Assembly: GCA_016125335.1 (NCBI GenBank)
Contig: WGLY01000009.1
Span: 1-64,000 of the forward strand
Length of the DNA: 64,000 bases
Direction of reading: 5' to 3'
Source of the DNA: Frankiales bacterium
Lineage (GTDB): Bacteria; Actinomycetota; Actinomycetes; S36-B12; CAIYMF01
Below the pieces are notes generated by a model. The model worked only from the letters and a program-made list of their open reading frames with translations. It made no database searches and had not been told where the DNA came from. Below are positions 19,452 through 30,324 of the stretch, one piece after another. Positions within the stretch are counted from its first letter, which is position 1; each line of letters starts with the position of its first letter. The position numbers and the translations under genes were made by a program.

Positions 19452-20417
19452 TCAGCGCGTCTCGAGCCCCGAGCCGAGCGTCGACACCTCGGTGCCCCGG
19501 GTGCCGGCCAGCATCTCCTCGATGTCGGCCAGCGCCCCGATCACCGCGCGCCGGCCCGGCGCGCTGCGCGCGAAGTGCGAGGCCGCCTGCACCTTGGGCC
19601 CCATCGAGCCCTCGGCGAAGGCGTGCGCCTCCAGCACGTCCGGCGTGGCCCGGGCGACCGCGCGGGCCGCAGCCGTGCCCCAGTCGAGGTACACGGCGTC
19701 GGCGTCCGTGGCGATCACGAGGACGTCGGCGCCGAGCTGCGCGGCGAGCACCGCCGACGAACGGTCCTTGTCGATCACCGCCTCGACGCCGACGAGCGTG
19801 CGGTGGTTGAGGTCGTCGTCGAAGTCGAGCCGCTCCTGCGGCAGGTACATCGTGGGGATCCCGCCCCCGCCCGTGCAGATCACCACGGTCCCGTGCTCGA
19901 GCAGCAGCGTGATCGGCCGGATCTCGAAGATGCGACGAGGCTCCGGCGAGGGCACCACCCGGCGCCAGTGCTCGCCGTCCCGGCGCACCGCCCAGCCGCG
20001 CTCCTCGGCGAGGCGACGGGCCTGCTCCTCGTCGTAGACCGGCCCGACGAACTTCGACGGCGCGCTCATCGCCGGGTCGTCGGGGTCGACCTCGACCATG
20101 GTGAGGACGGTCGCGATGGGCGTCTCCACCGGGAGCAGGTTCCCGAGCTCCTGCTCGATGAGGTAGCCGATCATGCCCTCGGTCTGCGCGCCGAGGACGT
20201 CGAACGGGTAGCTCGACTCCTCGTCGTACGACGAGGCCTGCAGCGCCAGCAGGCCCACCTGCGGTCCGTTGCCGTGCGAGACCACGAGCTCGTGGCGCAG
20301 CGCCAGGGGCGCCAGCGCCCGGCAGGCCGTGCGCACGTTGCTCCGCTGGTTCGCCACCGTCATGGGCTCGCCGCGCCGCGAGAGCGCGTTCCCGCCCAGG
20401 GCCACCACCACGCGCAC
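19452..20417 (-). CDS. arcC: Carbamate kinase
   Basis: A 321-residue amino-acid-kinase-fold enzyme that makes ATP from carbamoyl phosphate, or the reverse. It starts at GTG 20417 after GAGGAGG, giving [18 protein letters not shown]. Other marks are [25 protein letters not shown] and [20 protein letters not shown]. The length is normal. No arginine deiminase or ornithine carbamoyltransferase gene lies nearby, so the usual arginine-fermentation context is missing; agmatine, allantoin or carbamoyl phosphate disposal are alternatives. Confidence 0.93.
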   Translation of the reverse strand: MRVVVALGGNALSRRGEPMTVANQRSNVRTACRALAPLALRHELVVSHGNGPQVGLLALQASSYDEESSYPFDVLGAQTEGMIGYLIEQELGNLLPVETPIATVLTMVEVDPDDPAMSAPSKFVGPVYDEEQARRLAEERGWAVRRDGEHWRRVVPSPEPRRIFEIRPITLLLEHGTVVICTGGGGIPTMYLPQERLDFDDDLNHRTLVGVEAVIDKDRSSAVLAAQLGADVLVIATDADAVYLDWGTAAARAVARATPDVLEAHAFAEGSMGPKVQAASHFARSAPGRRAVIGALADIEEMLAGTRGTEVSTLGSGLETR

Positions 20418-20506
20418 CGCGCACCTCCTCCGGTCCGAGGAGCCGAGACTGGCACCCGCGGCGCCCGCGCGCACCGGACGCGCCGTGGTCGGTCCCCTCC
20501 CGCAGG

Positions 20507-21022
20507 ATGGGCGACGTGACCCTGCCCGTGCTCGACGCCCGGGGCGACTCCCTGTCCGCCTTCGTGGCGGTGGACCCCCACGCACCCGCCGCGCTCCTCC
20601 ACGGGGTCCCCGTGGTCCGTTCGCTGGTGGTCGTGACGCACCGCGGCCGCGTGCTGCTGGGCCACCACCGGCGCCGCCGTCAGTGGGAGCTGCCGGGCGG
20701 CGCCCTGGAGCCGGGAGAGTCCGCCCACGACGCCGCCGTCCGGGAACTGGCCGAGGAGACCGGGATCCGGGTGGCGTCCCTCGCGCCGGCCGCCCGGGCC
20801 GAGTTCGTCCTGGGCACCCCGCCGCAGCGGCACTGGGCCGCCGTCTTCCGCACGAGCCTGGCGGCACCGCCCACGACCACGGCCAACGACGAGATGGCCG
20901 GCTTCCGCTGGTGGCGGGTCGGCTCGACCGGGTGGGCGGGCCTGAGCACGCTCGACGCCGAGGTCGCCCGCCGCAGCCTGGAGGCACCCGGGGACGACGC
21001 GGAGGCCGCCGGGCCGGGCTGA
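20507..21022 (+). CDS. Nudix hydrolase
   Basis: A 171-residue protein. The Nudix box is complete: [23 protein letters not shown], following the strand [24 protein letters not shown]. Nudix enzymes cleave nucleoside diphosphates linked to another moiety; the substrate cannot be predicted. The start is ATG 20507 with GCAGG before it. It diverges from arcC across about 90 bp and converges with truA. Confidence 0.85.
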   Translation: MGDVTLPVLDARGDSLSAFVAVDPHAPAALLHGVPVVRSLVVVTHRGRVLLGHHRRRRQWELPGGALEPGESAHDAAVRELAEETGIRVASLAPAARAEFVLGTPPQRHWAAVFRTSLAAPPTTTANDEMAGFRWWRVGSTGWAGLSTLDAEVARRSLEAPGDDAEAAGPG

Positions 21023-21039
21023 GCCGGGCGGCGGGGCGC

Positions 21040-21891
21040 TCAGCCGGTGGCGCCGCGGAAGCGCTTGGCGCGCTCCGCCTGGGCGGCCAGGGCGTCCTCG
21101 GCGGGGTAGTCCACCCGCTCGAGGCACAGGCCGATCGCGGGCGCGACGTCGGCGTCGGGCCGGCGCACGGCGCCGCGCAGCACCTCGGCCGGCCACTGCG
21201 GGCCGCGGCGTCCGTCCCCCACGGCGAGCAGCACTCCCACGAGCGCCCGCACCATCGAGTGGCAGAAGGCGTCGGCGCGCACGTGCAGCACGGCGAGCCC
21301 GGTGCCGGCCTCGCGCTGCCAGCCCAGCTCGAGCAGCGTCCGGACCGAGCTGGCGCCCTCGCGGGCGCGGCAGAACGCGGCGAAGTCGTGCTCGCCCACC
21401 AGGTCCGTGGCCGCGGCGTTCATGGCCGCGAGGTCGAGGGGTGCTCCCCCGCGCCCGGTGCGGGCGAGCACGTGCGAGCGCAGCAGGGGGTCGGCGCCTC
21501 CGGGCAGGTCGCTCACCCGGTAGGCGTACGTCCGCGACAGGGCCGACCACCGTGCGTCGAACCCCGGCGGCGCGGGGGCCACCCGGCGCACGCGCAGGTC
21601 GGGCGGCAGCACGCCCGCGAGCCGGCGCACGGGGGCCTCGGGGCCGCGCGCGGCGAGCTGCTCCCACGCGGTCGGCGCCACGTCCGCGTGCGCCACCTGG
21701 CCGCGCGCGTGCACGCCGGCGTCGGTGCGTCCCGCGCAGGCGACGCGCACGGGGTCCGGCACCCGCAGCACGACGCCGAGCGCGTGCTCGAGCTCGCCCT
21801 GCACCGTGCGCCGCCCCGGCTGACGGGCCCAGCCGGCGAACCCGGTCCCGTCGTAGCCGAGGTCGAGCCGCAGGCGCACGGCGGGACGCAC
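21040..21891 (-). CDS. truA: tRNA pseudouridine(38-40) synthase TruA
   Basis: A 283-residue pseudouridine synthase acting on positions 38-40 of tRNA anticodon stems. The catalytic aspartate is in [17 protein letters not shown], and the N-terminal [18 protein letters not shown] is typical. [17 protein letters not shown] marks the C-terminal half. The start is GTG 21891, with a second GTG 12 bases inside as alternative. It lies 53 bp after rplQ, its standard neighbour at the end of the alpha operon. Confidence 0.95.
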   Translation of the reverse strand: MRPAVRLRLDLGYDGTGFAGWARQPGRRTVQGELEHALGVVLRVPDPVRVACAGRTDAGVHARGQVAHADVAPTAWEQLAARGPEAPVRRLAGVLPPDLRVRRVAPAPPGFDARWSALSRTYAYRVSDLPGGADPLLRSHVLARTGRGGAPLDLAAMNAAATDLVGEHDFAAFCRAREGASSVRTLLELGWQREAGTGLAVLHVRADAFCHSMVRALVGVLLAVGDGRRGPQWPAEVLRGAVRRPDADVAPAIGLCLERVDYPAEDALAAQAERAKRFRGATG

Positions 21892-21944
21892 GAGCCCGCC
21901 GTCCCCGAGGGGGGCGGCGGGCTCGTGGGGGTCGGGCGCGGTGC

Positions 21945-22550
21945 TCAGGCCTTGTCCTCGGCCTCGTCGTCCGCCTCGGTCTCCTCGGCGTCGGCGTCGG
22001 CGTCGGCGGTCTCCTCGACGTCGGCGGCCTCGACCTCAGGGGCCTCGGTCTCCGCCTCGACGGCCTCCGCCTCGGCGGGGGCGGTCTCGGTGGTGTCCTC
22101 GGCCACGGTCTCCTCGACCGGCGCGGCGGCGGGAGCCGCCTTCTTCGCGGCCCGCTTGGTGGCGGCCGTGGCCTCGGCCACGACGGCCTCCGCGAGCGGC
22201 TCCACGAGCTCGATCACGGCCATGGGCGCGTTGTCGCCCTTGCGCGGACCGATCTTGGTGATGCGGGTGTAGCCGCCGGGACGGGTCGCGTAGCTCGGAC
22301 CGATCTCGGCGAACAGCTCGTGCACGACGCCCTTGTCGCGGATGACCGCGAGCACCCGGCGACGGGCGTGCAGGTCGCCGCGCTTGGCGTGCGTGATGAG
22401 CCGCTCGGCGAGCGGGCGCAGCCGCTTGGCCTTGGCCTCGGTCGTGGTGATCTTGCCGTGCTCGAACAGCGCCGTGGCGAGGTTGGCGAGCATCAGCCGC
22501 TCGTGCGCGGGGCTGCCGCCGAGACGGGGACCCTTGGTGGGGGTAGGCAT
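21945..22550 (-). CDS. rplQ: 50S ribosomal protein L17
   Basis: A 201-residue L17. The normal core (about 118 residues) starts [21 protein letters not shown] and includes the strand [20 protein letters not shown]. The remaining 80 residues are an alanine-, glutamate- and aspartate-rich tail, a low-complexity extension also seen here in L10, S3 and NusG. It follows rpoA by 37 bp. Confidence 0.97.
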   Translation of the reverse strand: MPTPTKGPRLGGSPAHERLMLANLATALFEHGKITTTEAKAKRLRPLAERLITHAKRGDLHARRRVLAVIRDKGVVHELFAEIGPSYATRPGGYTRITKIGPRKGDNAPMAVIELVEPLAEAVVAEATAATKRAAKKAAPAAAPVEETVAEDTTETAPAEAEAVEAETEAPEVEAADVEETADADADAEETEADDEAEDKA

Positions 22551-22587
22551 CAGGTTCTCCTGGTGATGGGGTCAGCGGGGCGGCAGC

Positions 22588-23604
22588 TCAGAGCTGCTCG
22601 TCCTCGGCGTAGCCCTGGTCGTCGGCGTCGTCGTAGAAGCTCACGGCGGTGGTCGGGTCGAACCCGGGCGGGCTGTCCTTGAGGGCGAGGCCCAGCGTCA
22701 CGAGCTTGGCCTTGACCTCGTCGATGGACTTCGAGCCGAAGTTGCGGATGTCGAGCAGGTCGGCCTCGCTGCGGCTGATCAGCTCGCCCACGGTGTGGAT
22801 GCCCTCGCGCTTGAGGCAGTTGTAGGAGCGCACCGTGAGGTCGAGCGACTCGATCGGGGTCGAGAGCTGCTCGGCGACGAACGCGTCCGCCGGCGAGGGG
22901 CCGATGTCGATGCCCTCGGCGTCGAGGTTGAGCTCGCGGGCGAGCCCGAACAGCTCGACGAGGGTCTTGCCGGCCGAGGCGACGGCGTCGCGCGGGGCCA
23001 TCGACTGCTTGGTCTCGACGTCGATCACGAGCCGGTCGAAGTCCGTGCGCTGCTCGACACGGGTCGCCTCGACCTTGTAGGTGACCTTGAGCACCGGCGA
23101 GTAGATCGAGTCGACCGGGATGCGGCCGATCTCCTGGCCGGGCTGCTTGTTCTGGAAGGCCGAGACGTAGCCGCGGCCGCGCTCGACGACGAGCTCCATC
23201 TCGAGCTTGCCCTTGCCGTTGAGCGTCGCGATGTGCAGGTCCGGGTTGTGCACCTCGACCCCGGCCGGCGGCGCGATGTCGGCGGCGGTCACGGCGCCCG
23301 GGCCCTGCTTGCGCAGGTACATGACGACCGGCTCGTCGTGCTCGGAGGAGACGACGAGCTGCTTGATGTTGAGGATCAGCTCGGTGACGTCCTCCTTGAC
23401 CCCCGGCACGGTGGTGAACTCGTGCAGGACGCCGTCGATGCGGATGCTGGTGACGGCGGCGCCGGGGATCGACGACAGGAGGGTACGGCGCACCGAGTTG
23501 CCGAGGGTGTAGCCGAAACCGGGCTCGAGCGGCTCCATGACGAAGCGCGAGCGGAATTCCGAGACCGGCTCCTCGACGAGGGTCGGTCGCTGGGCGATCA
23601 GCAC
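22588..23604 (-). CDS. rpoA: DNA-directed RNA polymerase subunit alpha
   Basis: A 338-residue alpha subunit. The N-terminal domain (to about 230) dimerises and nucleates polymerase assembly: [20 protein letters not shown]-type sequence appears as [19 protein letters not shown]. After a short linker the C-terminal domain (about 245-315) has [13 protein letters not shown]-like [19 protein letters not shown] and [14 protein letters not shown], which bind UP elements and activators. It lies between rpsD and rplQ, as in all actinobacterial alpha operons. Confidence 0.98.
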   Translation of the reverse strand: MLIAQRPTLVEEPVSEFRSRFVMEPLEPGFGYTLGNSVRRTLLSSIPGAAVTSIRIDGVLHEFTTVPGVKEDVTELILNIKQLVVSSEHDEPVVMYLRKQGPGAVTAADIAPPAGVEVHNPDLHIATLNGKGKLEMELVVERGRGYVSAFQNKQPGQEIGRIPVDSIYSPVLKVTYKVEATRVEQRTDFDRLVIDVETKQSMAPRDAVASAGKTLVELFGLARELNLDAEGIDIGPSPADAFVAEQLSTPIESLDLTVRSYNCLKREGIHTVGELISRSEADLLDIRNFGSKSIDEVKAKLVTLGLALKDSPPGFDPTTAVSFYDDADDQGYAEDEQL

Positions 23605-23710
23605 GTGACTGTCCTTCCGTGGCGCCCGCTATATGACGCCGTGGCTGGGATGGGTGGGGAGAGTCGACGTCGCCGGCTCCGGCCCCGAGGGGCCGGTGCC
23701 GGCTGTCAGG

Positions 23711-24337
23711 TCACTTCGAGTAGAGCTCGACGATCAGCTGCTCCTGCACCTGCGTGTCGATGACGGCACGCTCGGGCAGGGAGTGGACCAGCACGCGCAT
23801 GCGCGACGGGATGACCTCGAGCCAGGCCGGCACGGGACGCTCGCCGAGCTCGGCGTGCGCCACGACGAACGGCGTGAGCTCGCGGCTGGCCGCGCGCACC
23901 TCGACGATGTCGTTGGCGGAGACGCGGTACGACGGGATGTCGACCTTCGCGCCGTTCACCGTGATGTGGCCGTGGCGGACCACCTGGCGGGCCATGTCGC
24001 GGCTCTTGGCGAAGCCGGCGCGGTAGACGACGTTGTCGAGACGGCTCTCGAGGATGCGGAGCAGGTTCTCACCCGTCTTGCCCTGCTTGCGCTGGGCCTC
24101 CTCGTAGTAGCCGCGGAACTGCTTCTCCAGCACGCCGTATATGCGCGCGCACTTCTGCTTCTCGCGCATCTGCAGCAGGTACTCGCTGTCCTTGGTGCGA
24201 CCGCGGCCGTGCTGGCCGGGCGGGTAGGGACGGCTCTCGATGGGGCACTTCGGCGACTCGCACTTGGCGCCCTTGAGGAACAGCTTGGTCTTCTCACGGC
24301 GGCAGCGCTTGCAGTCGGCGCCGGTGTAACGGGCCAT
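23711..24337 (-). CDS. rpsD: 30S ribosomal protein S4
   Basis: A 208-residue S4 of normal length. The N-terminus [16 protein letters not shown] followed by CESPKC carries four cysteines, so this is the zinc-binding form. The S4 RNA-binding domain is visible as [22 protein letters not shown]4 starts 16S rRNA folding and can regulate its own operon. It is followed by rpoA after a 106-bp gap. Confidence 0.98.
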   Translation of the reverse strand: MARYTGADCKRCRREKTKLFLKGAKCESPKCPIESRPYPPGQHGRGRTKDSEYLLQMREKQKCARIYGVLEKQFRGYYEEAQRKQGKTGENLLRILESRLDNVVYRAGFAKSRDMARQVVRHGHITVNGAKVDIPSYRVSANDIVEVRAASRELTPFVVAHAELGERPVPAWLEVIPSRMRVLVHSLPERAVIDTQVQEQLIVELYSK

Positions 24338-24363
24338 GGATTCTCAGTCTCTCTCTCGGGGCG

Positions 24364-24771
24364 TCAGACGCGGCGCCGCTTGGGCGGGCGGCATCCGTTG
24401 TGCGGGCTCGGGGTCACGTCCTGGATGGTGCCGACCTCGAGGCCGGTCGCCTGCAGGGAGCGGATCGCGGTCTCGCGGCCCGAACCCGGGCCCTTCACGA
24501 AGACGTCGACCTTCTTCATGCCGTGCTCCATGGCACGGCGGGCGGCGGCCTCGGCGGCGAGCTGCGCCGCGAACGGCGTGCTCTTGCGCGAGCCCTTGAA
24601 GCCCACCTGGCCCGACGACGCCCACGAGATCACCGCGCCGGTCGGGTCGGTGATCGAGACGATCGTGTTGTTGAACGTGCTCTTGATGTGCGCGTGCCCG
24701 TGGGCGACGTTCTTCTTCTCCTTGCGGCGCACCTTCTTGGCGCCCGCAGCCGTGCGGCTCTTGGGAGGCAT
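24364..24771 (-). CDS. rpsK: 30S ribosomal protein S11
   Basis: A 135-residue S11 with the usual basic N-terminus ending in [20 protein letters not shown] and the conserved [19 protein letters not shown] and [13 protein letters not shown] end. It forms part of the mRNA exit platform. It sits 66 bp after rpsM and 26 bp before rpsD. Confidence 0.98.
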   Translation of the reverse strand: MPPKSRTAAGAKKVRRKEKKNVAHGHAHIKSTFNNTIVSITDPTGAVISWASSGQVGFKGSRKSTPFAAQLAAEAAARRAMEHGMKKVDVFVKGPGSGRETAIRSLQATGLEVGTIQDVTPSPHNGCRPPKRRRV

Positions 24772-24837
24772 CGACTATCCGTTCTGGTTGAGGTCATCGG
24801 TCCTTCGGTCGCCGGGATCGGCAGGACCGTCGGACTA

Positions 24838-25218
24838 CTACTTCTTGCCGGCCTTCTTCTTGCCGGCCACGGTCTTCTTGGGTCCCTTGCGGGTGCGCGC
24901 GTTGGTGTGCGTGCGCTGGCCGCGGACCGGGAGGCCACGACGGTGGCGCAGACCCTGGTAGCAGCCGATCTCGACCTTGCGTCGGATGTCGGCGGCGACC
25001 TCGCGGCGGAGGTCGCCCTCGATCTTGTAGTTGGCCTCGAGCCAGTCGCGCAGCTTGATCAGGTCCTCGTCGCCGAGGTCCTTGACGCGGATGTCCGGGC
25101 TGATGCCGGTCGCCTCCAGCGTCTGCAGCGCGCGGGTGCGGCCGATGCCGAAGATGTACGTGAGCGCAACCTCGAGCCGCTTCTCGCGGGGGAGGTCGAC
25201 GCCGACGAGACGTGCCAT
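24838..25218 (-). CDS. rpsM: 30S ribosomal protein S13
   Basis: A 126-residue S13 starting [21 protein letters not shown]-like sequence. [39 protein letters not shown] and a lysine-rich tail [13 protein letters not shown] are the marks of the family. It contacts the large subunit at bridge B1. It is separated from rpmJ by 232 bp holding two hairpins. Confidence 0.98.
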   Translation of the reverse strand: MARLVGVDLPREKRLEVALTYIFGIGRTRALQTLEATGISPDIRVKDLGDEDLIKLRDWLEANYKIEGDLRREVAADIRRKVEIGCYQGLRHRRGLPVRGQRTHTNARTRKGPKKTVAGKKKAGKK

Positions 25219-25268
25219 CGGGCGTTCTCTCTTCCGTTCGTCCGGAGGTTTCGTGGAGCGTCACCGGT

Positions 25269-25307
25269 CCCACCGCCCTCGGTGGGTCCCCGGCCTCCGG
25301 GCCGGGG
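25269..25307 (-). repeat. Two adjacent hairpins between rpmJ and rpsM
   Basis: CCCACCG/CGGTGGG (25269-25275 with 25280-25286) and CCCCGGCC/GGCCGGGG (25288-25295 with 25300-25307) can form two tandem stems of 7 and 8 bp. They lie in the 232-bp gap between rpmJ and rpsM. They could attenuate, or be processing sites; no U tract or promoter is clear. Confidence 0.4.
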
Positions 25308-25450
25308 GTGGCGTCCCGCGCGCGGCACGGGGGCTGCGCGGGGGTCGGGTGACGCTCGGGGCAGTCGGCCGGCGGGTGCCGGCGACCAGGTCGTGCGGTC
25401 GTGCGGTCGAGCAGGTGGTGCGGGTGCGGTCCGCGACGCGGCCGCCGCGA

Positions 25451-25564
25451 TCAGCCCTGGCGCTGCTTGTGGCGCGGGTTCTCGCAGATGACCATGACCC
25501 GGCCGTGGCGGCGGATCACCTTGCACTTGTCGCAGATCTTCTTGACGCTCGGGTTGACCTTCAT
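25451..25564 (-). CDS. rpmJ: 50S ribosomal protein L36
   Basis: A 37-residue protein, [19 protein letters not shown] onward, ending [10 protein letters not shown]. The zinc ligands CDKC, then C and H in ICENPRH, show the zinc-binding form. It lies between infA and rpsM as in most bacteria. Confidence 0.98.
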   Translation of the reverse strand: MKVNPSVKKICDKCKVIRRHGRVMVICENPRHKQRQG

Positions 25565-25673
25565 CGATCTCTCCACGGGTGCTCGTGCCAGGCGACGCGC
25601 GCCCGTGCGGCTCGGGGTGGACGGGGGGTGGTCGTCGCCCGGTCCCTCGGCGAGCCGGGGGCGGGCGCGGCCG

Positions 25674-25895
25674 TCACTTGTAGCGGTAGACGATCCGGCC
25701 GCGGGTCAGGTCGTAGGGCGAGAGCTCCACGACGACCCGGTCGTCGGGAAGGATCCGGATGTAGTGCATCCGCATCTTCCCGCTGATGTGTGCCAGCACC
25801 TTGTGCCCGTTGTCGAGCTCCACCCGGAACATGGCGTTCGGGAGAGACTCGGTGATCGTGCCCTCGAGCTCGATCGCGCCGTCCTTCTTGGGCAT
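25674..25895 (-). CDS. infA: Translation initiation factor IF-1
   Basis: A 73-residue OB-fold protein, [19 protein letters not shown] onward, with [20 protein letters not shown] and the end [13 protein letters not shown]. It blocks the ribosomal A site during initiation. A candidate promoter lies about 135 bp upstream, and the leader contains a CAGGTCC/GGACCTG dyad (25951-25974). Confidence 0.98.
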   Translation of the reverse strand: MPKKDGAIELEGTITESLPNAMFRVELDNGHKVLAHISGKMRMHYIRILPDDRVVVELSPYDLTRGRIVYRYK

Positions 25896-26029
25896 GTCCT
25901 CGCACTTCGTCCGTATCGGCTGGGTTACCTTGCTGCTCCGCGGACCGCGCCAGGTCCACGCCGAGGCGGACCTGCGCAGCAGGCCCGGACACGAGCATGT
26001 CGGGACGCGACTCGATGAGCCGAGGGTCG

Positions 26030-26060
26030 AGTCTACGTCACATCGGCCGCCGGACGGTAA
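26030..26060 (-). promoter_or_regulatory. Candidate promoter of infA-rpmJ
   Basis: On the minus strand TTACCG (26055-26060) and TAGACT (26030-26035) are 19 bp apart. The -10 is identical to that of the rplN promoter. The spacing is slightly long and the -35 imperfect. It lies in the 262-bp gap after map, which otherwise holds nothing recognised. Confidence 0.4.
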
Positions 26061-26157
26061 TCCGGTGCCGCCGGCCCACCTCGGCGCCTCGCGGCGAGCA
26101 TCGTCGCAGGTCAGCGACCCGACCCGCCCGCCGAGCGGAGCCCCGGCTCGGCCTGGC

Positions 26158-26994
26158 TCAGCCCCGGGCCGCGGCCGGGCTGGGCACGCCCAGCGCGGCG
26201 AAGCGCGCGGCGCCCCCGTCCAGGGCGGTGAGCACCCACGGGCCCTCGGGGGTGAGGGCCACGGTGTGCTCCCAGTGGCAGGCCCGCCGGCCGTCGGCGG
26301 TCACCACGGTCCATTCGTCGGCCAGCGTGCGCACCGCCCGCGACCCGGCGCAGACCATGGGCTCGACCGCGAGCGCCATGCCGGCCTCGAGGTGCAGGGT
26401 GCGTCCGGCCACCGGGTAGTTGGGCACGTTGGGCTCCATGTGCATCGACGTGCCGATGCCGTGCCCGACGTACTCCTCCACGATGCCGTACGCCGGGCCG
26501 CCGGGCGCCGCGCGCACGGAGGCCTCGACCGCGGTGCCGATGTCGTTGAGCCGCCCGCCCACGAGGGCGGCGGCCAGCCCCGCCCACAGGGCGTCCTCGG
26601 TCACGCGCGAGAGCTCGGCGTCCTCGGGGGCGACCTCGCCGACCCCCACGGTGATCGCGGCGTCGCCGTGCCAGCCCGACACGATCGCGCCGCAGTCGAT
26701 CGACACCTGGTCGCCCGGCCGCAGCACCCGCTCGCCGGGGATGCCGTGGACGACCTCCTCGTTGACCGACGTGCAGATGCTCGCGGGGTAGCCGTGGTAG
26801 CCCAGGAACGACGGCACGGCGCCGGCGGCGCGGATGGCCTTCTCGGCGATCACGTCGAGCTCGCCCGTGGTGATCCCCGGCTCGACCGAGTCGCGCAGCA
26901 GCTCGAGCGTGCGGGCGACCACGAGGCCCGCCTCGCGCATGAGGTCGATCTGCGCCGCGGTCTTGACCTCGACCCGCTCGCGGCGTCGGAACAC
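26158..26994 (-). CDS. map: Type I methionine aminopeptidase
   Basis: A 278-residue pita-bread metalloprotease that removes the initiator methionine. The metal ligands are visible in [20 protein letters not shown] (two aspartates), [17 protein letters not shown] (histidine), VEPMV and WEHTVALT (glutamates). It follows adk by seven bases. The secY-adk-map-infA order is canonical. Confidence 0.97.
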   Translation of the reverse strand: MFRRRERVEVKTAAQIDLMREAGLVVARTLELLRDSVEPGITTGELDVIAEKAIRAAGAVPSFLGYHGYPASICTSVNEEVVHGIPGERVLRPGDQVSIDCGAIVSGWHGDAAITVGVGEVAPEDAELSRVTEDALWAGLAAALVGGRLNDIGTAVEASVRAAPGGPAYGIVEEYVGHGIGTSMHMEPNVPNYPVAGRTLHLEAGMALAVEPMVCAGSRAVRTLADEWTVVTADGRRACHWEHTVALTPEGPWVLTALDGGAARFAALGVPSPAAARG

Positions 26995-27001
26995 GGGGAC
27001 C

Positions 27002-27568
27002 TCAGACCCCGAGCGCGGCCAGCACGCGCGTGGTCACCTCGTCGACCGTGCCCATCCCGTCGACGGCGACGAGCAGGCCCTGCTCGGCGTACACGCGGGT
27101 CAGCGGCGCGGTCTGCTCGGCGTAGACCTCCTGCCGGCGGCGCACGACGTCCTCGGTGTCGTCGCTGCGGCCCTGCTCGGCGGCCCGCTTCACCAGCCGG
27201 GCGACGACCTCGTCGGTGTCGACGGTGAGCTCGACGACGTGGTCGAGCTTGGTGCCCTGCTCGGCCAGCATGGCGGCCAGCTCGTCGACCTGCGCCACCG
27301 TGCGGGGGTACCCGTCGAGCAGGAACCCGGCCGCGGCGTCGGGCTGGGCCAGGCGGTCGCGCACCATCGCGTTGGTGACCGAGTCCGGCACGTACTCGCC
27401 GGCGTCCATGTAGCGCTGCGCCTCGAGGCCCAGCGGGGTCCCGCCGGCGACGTTGGCCCGGAAGATGTCGCCGGTGGACACGTGCGGGATGCCCAGGCGC
27501 GCCGAGACGACCGCCGCCTGGGTGCCCTTGCCGGCACCCGGCGGACCCATGAGCACGACCCGTGTCAT
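27002..27568 (-). CDS. adk: Adenylate kinase
   Basis: A 188-residue enzyme of the short-lid type usual in actinobacteria, balancing AMP, ADP and ATP. The P-loop is [30 protein letters not shown] and [12 protein letters not shown] are the AMP-site and lid motifs. There are no zinc cysteines in the lid. Its ATG overlaps the secY stop by four bases. Confidence 0.98.
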   Translation of the reverse strand: MTRVVLMGPPGAGKGTQAAVVSARLGIPHVSTGDIFRANVAGGTPLGLEAQRYMDAGEYVPDSVTNAMVRDRLAQPDAAAGFLLDGYPRTVAQVDELAAMLAEQGTKLDHVVELTVDTDEVVARLVKRAAEQGRSDDTEDVVRRRQEVYAEQTAPLTRVYAEQGLLVAVDGMGTVDEVTTRVLAALGV

Positions 27569-28860
27569 CGCAGGAAGCCCTCGTAGTTGCGCTGCTGGAG
27601 CTGGGACTCGATCTGCTTCACGGTATCGAGCCCGACGCCCACCATGATCAGCAGGCTCGTGCCGCCGAAGATGAAGCGCTGCTGGACGCCGATGAACGCG
27701 AACGCGATGAACGGGATGATCGCGATGATCGCGAGGTAGATCGACCCGGGCAGCGTGATGCGGGTGAGCACGTAGTCGAGGTACTCCGCCGTGGGCTTAC
27801 CCGCCCGGATGCCGGGGACGAAGCCGCCGTACTGCTTCATGTTGTCGGCGACCTCGACCGGGTTGAACGTGATCGCGACGTAGAAGTAGGTGAAGAAGAT
27901 GATCAGCAGGAAGTACGTGATCAGGTAGAGCGGCTCGTCACCGCGCTGGAAGTTCTGCGAGATCCACTGGGCCACGCTGCCCTGACTGCCGGACAGCTGC
28001 ACGATGAGCTGCGGGACGTAGAGCAGCGACGAGGCGAAGATGACCGGGATGACGCCGGCCATGTTGACCTTGAGCGGGATGTAGGTGGACGTACCGCCGT
28101 ACATCTTGCGGCCGACCATGCGCTTGGCGTACTGCACCGGGATGCGGCGCTGGGCCTGCTCGACGTAGATCACCGCGCCCACCGTGGCGATGCCGACGAG
28201 GAGCACCAGGCCGAGGGCGAAGGCGCCCTGCACAGCCTGGATCTGCCACAGCTGCCCGGGGAACGTCGAGATGATCGAGGTGAAGATCAGCAGCGACATG
28301 CCGTTGCCGACGCCGCGGTCGGTGATCAGCTCGCCCAGCCACATGATGACGCCGGTGCCGGCGGTCATCGTGAGGATCATCGTGAGCACGAGGGTGATCG
28401 ACTGGTTGTGCAGCAGGTCCTCGTTGCAGCCCTGGAAGAGCCGGCCGGGCACGCGCGCCAGCGCGACGATGCCGGTGGACTGGAGCACGGCGAGGCCGAT
28501 GGTGAGGTAGCGCGTGTACTGCGTGAGGGTGGCCTGGCCGGCCTGGCCCTCGCGCCGCAGCGACTCCAGGCGCGGGATCACCACGGTGAGCAGCTGGATG
28601 ATGATGCTCGCGGTGATGTAGGGCATGATCCCCAGCGCGAACACCGACAGCTGCAGCAGCGCGCCGCCGCTGAACAGGTTGATCAGGCCGTAGATCGAGT
28701 TGTCCTGCACCTGGGCGATGCAGTTCTGGATCGCCACGTAGTTCACACCCGGGGTCGGGATCACCGAGCCGAGGCGGAAGAGCGCCACGATGCCCAGGGT
28801 GAACAGCAGCTTCGTGCGCAGGTCCGGCGTGCGGAACGCCGACGCGAACGCGGAAAGCAC
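27565..28860 (-). CDS. secY: Protein translocase subunit SecY
   Basis: A 431-residue channel protein with about ten membrane helices. The GTG at 28860 gives [20 protein letters not shown], the normal actinobacterial N-terminus, and has GGAGGGG at 28863-28869; a longer in-frame opening is not needed. [11 protein letters not shown]-type sequence and the cytoplasmic loops around [16 protein letters not shown] are present. It works with SecE (55829-56089). It is followed by overlapping adk. Confidence 0.97.
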   Translation of the reverse strand: MLSAFASAFRTPDLRTKLLFTLGIVALFRLGSVIPTPGVNYVAIQNCIAQVQDNSIYGLINLFSGGALLQLSVFALGIMPYITASIIIQLLTVVIPRLESLRREGQAGQATLTQYTRYLTIGLAVLQSTGIVALARVPGRLFQGCNEDLLHNQSITLVLTMILTMTAGTGVIMWLGELITDRGVGNGMSLLIFTSIISTFPGQLWQIQAVQGAFALGLVLLVGIATVGAVIYVEQAQRRIPVQYAKRMVGRKMYGGTSTYIPLKVNMAGVIPVIFASSLLYVPQLIVQLSGSQGSVAQWISQNFQRGDEPLYLITYFLLIIFFTYFYVAITFNPVEVADNMKQYGGFVPGIRAGKPTAEYLDYVLTRITLPGSIYLAIIAIIPFIAFAFIGVQQRFIFGGTSLLIMVGVGLDTVKQIESQLQQRNYEGFLR

Positions 28861-28983
28861 AACCCCTCCAGGTGGACGCCAGGGTCGGCGTCCGGTGCGA
28901 CAGGGCCCGTGGCGGGTGCCGCGGGCACGGGTGCCCAGCGCGGCAGGCACCGCCACGCTGGGCCGAGACTAACAGCCGAAGCA

Positions 28984-29035
28984 CGAGGGGCGTCCCCCGG
29001 CGCCGTGGCGAGACGACGCCGGCGAACGCCCCTCG
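28984..29035 (-). terminator. Terminator after rplO, before secY
   Basis: An outer 10-bp stem, CGAGGGGCGT (28984-28993) with ACGCCCCTCG (29026-29035), encloses a second 6-bp stem, CCGGCG (28997-29002) with CGCCGG (29017-29022). It lies 24 bases after the rplO stop. No U tract follows. It would split the spc operon from secY-adk-map. Confidence 0.6.
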
Positions 29036-29059
29036 GGGACCTCGCAGGCCGGCCGGCGG

Positions 29060-29503
29060 TCAGCCCAGCTCGGTGACCGAGCCGCCGGCGGCGGTGATCT
29101 TGGACTTCGCGGCCTCGGAGAACGCGTGCGCGCTCACCTCGACCTTCACCGCGATGTCGCCGTTGCCGAGCACCTTGACCGGCTGGTTCTTGCGGACGGC
29201 GCCCGCCGCCACGAGCTCGGCCACGCCGACCGTGCCCCCCTCGGGGAACAGGGCGGCGAGCTGGGCCACGTTGACGACCTGGAACTCGACCTTGTTGTTG
29301 TTCTTGAAGCCCTTGAGCTTGGGCAGCCGCATGTGCAGCGGCATCTGGCCGCCCTCGAAGGACGCCGGCACCTGGTAGCGGGCCTTGGTGCCCTTCGTGC
29401 CGCGACCGGCCGTCTTGCCCTTGCTGGCCTCACCGCGACCCACACGGGTCTTCTCGGTCTTGGCGCCCGGGGCGGGGCGCAGGTGGTGGACCTTGAGCGT
29501 CAT
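29060..29503 (-). CDS. rplO: 50S ribosomal protein L15
   Basis: A 147-residue L15 with the usual glycine- and lysine-rich N-terminus: [20 protein letters not shown], then [15 protein letters not shown]. The folded part ends [17 protein letters not shown]. It starts one base after the rpmD stop. Confidence 0.98.
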   Translation of the reverse strand: MTLKVHHLRPAPGAKTEKTRVGRGEASKGKTAGRGTKGTKARYQVPASFEGGQMPLHMRLPKLKGFKNNNKVEFQVVNVAQLAALFPEGGTVGVAELVAAGAVRKNQPVKVLGNGDIAVKVEVSAHAFSEAAKSKITAAGGSVTELG

Positions 29504-29504
29504 G

Positions 29505-29687
29505 TCAGTCGACCTCCTCGACCTTGACGAGGTGCGACACGGTGCTGACCATCCCGCGGATCTCGGGACGGTCCTCCTTCACCACGACGTCACCGATGCG
29601 CTTGAGACCGAGCGTGCGCAGCGTGTCGCGCTGGTTCTGCTTGCCGCCGATCCCGGAACGGAGCTGCGTGACCTTGAGCCGACCCAT
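29505..29687 (-). CDS. rpmD: 50S ribosomal protein L30
   Basis: A 60-residue protein, [20 protein letters not shown] onward, ending [28 protein letters not shown] is the family signature. The ATG overlaps the last base of the rpsE stop (TGATG). Confidence 0.98.
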   Translation of the reverse strand: MGRLKVTQLRSGIGGKQNQRDTLRTLGLKRIGDVVVKEDRPEIRGMVSTVSHLVKVEEVD

Positions 29688-30292
29688 CACGCACCGACCC
29701 CCGCCGCGCGGGCGCGCAGCATGGCCGCCGGGGCGACGTCCTCGAGGGCCAGGCCGCGGCGCGCCGCGACGGCCTCGGGACGCTCGAGGCCCTTGAGGGC
29801 CGCGACCGTCGCGTGGACGACGTTGATGGCGTTGTCGGACCCGAGCGACTTGCTCAGCACGTCGTGGATCCCGGCGCACTCGAGCACGGCGCGCACCGGG
29901 CCGCCGGCGATGACGCCGGTACCGGGAGCGGCCGGACGCAGCAGGACGACGCCCGCCGCGGCCTCCCCGGTGACGGGGTGCGGGATCGTGCCCTGGATGC
30001 GGGGGACCTTGAAGAAGCTCTTCTTGGCCTCCTCGACGCCCTTGGCGATCGCCGCGGGCACCTCCTTGGCCTTGCCGTACCCGACACCCACGGTGCCCTC
30101 GCCGTCCCCGACCACCACGAGGGCGGTGAAGCTGAAGCGACGGCCGCCCTTGACGACCTTGGCCACGCGGTTGATCGCGACGACGCGCTCGACGTAGGCG
30201 GACTTCTCCGCCGCGGGACCCTTGCCGTCGCGACGGTCGCGTCCACGCTCGTTGCCGCCGGCGCCGCCTCCGCGGCGCTGGGCTGCAGCCAT
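29687..30292 (-). CDS. rpsE: 30S ribosomal protein S5
   Basis: A 201-residue S5. The first 30 residues are arginine- and glycine-rich. The double-stranded-RNA-binding part shows [21 protein letters not shown] and [13 protein letters not shown]; the second domain has [19 protein letters not shown]. It helps decoding accuracy and mRNA entry. Confidence 0.98.
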   Translation of the reverse strand: MAAAQRRGGGAGGNERGRDRRDGKGPAAEKSAYVERVVAINRVAKVVKGGRRFSFTALVVVGDGEGTVGVGYGKAKEVPAAIAKGVEEAKKSFFKVPRIQGTIPHPVTGEAAAGVVLLRPAAPGTGVIAGGPVRAVLECAGIHDVLSKSLGSDNAINVVHATVAALKGLERPEAVAARRGLALEDVAPAAMLRARAAGVGA

Positions 30293-30324
30293 GACTACCT
30301 CTTCCTTCGATTCCGTCGTTCGCG

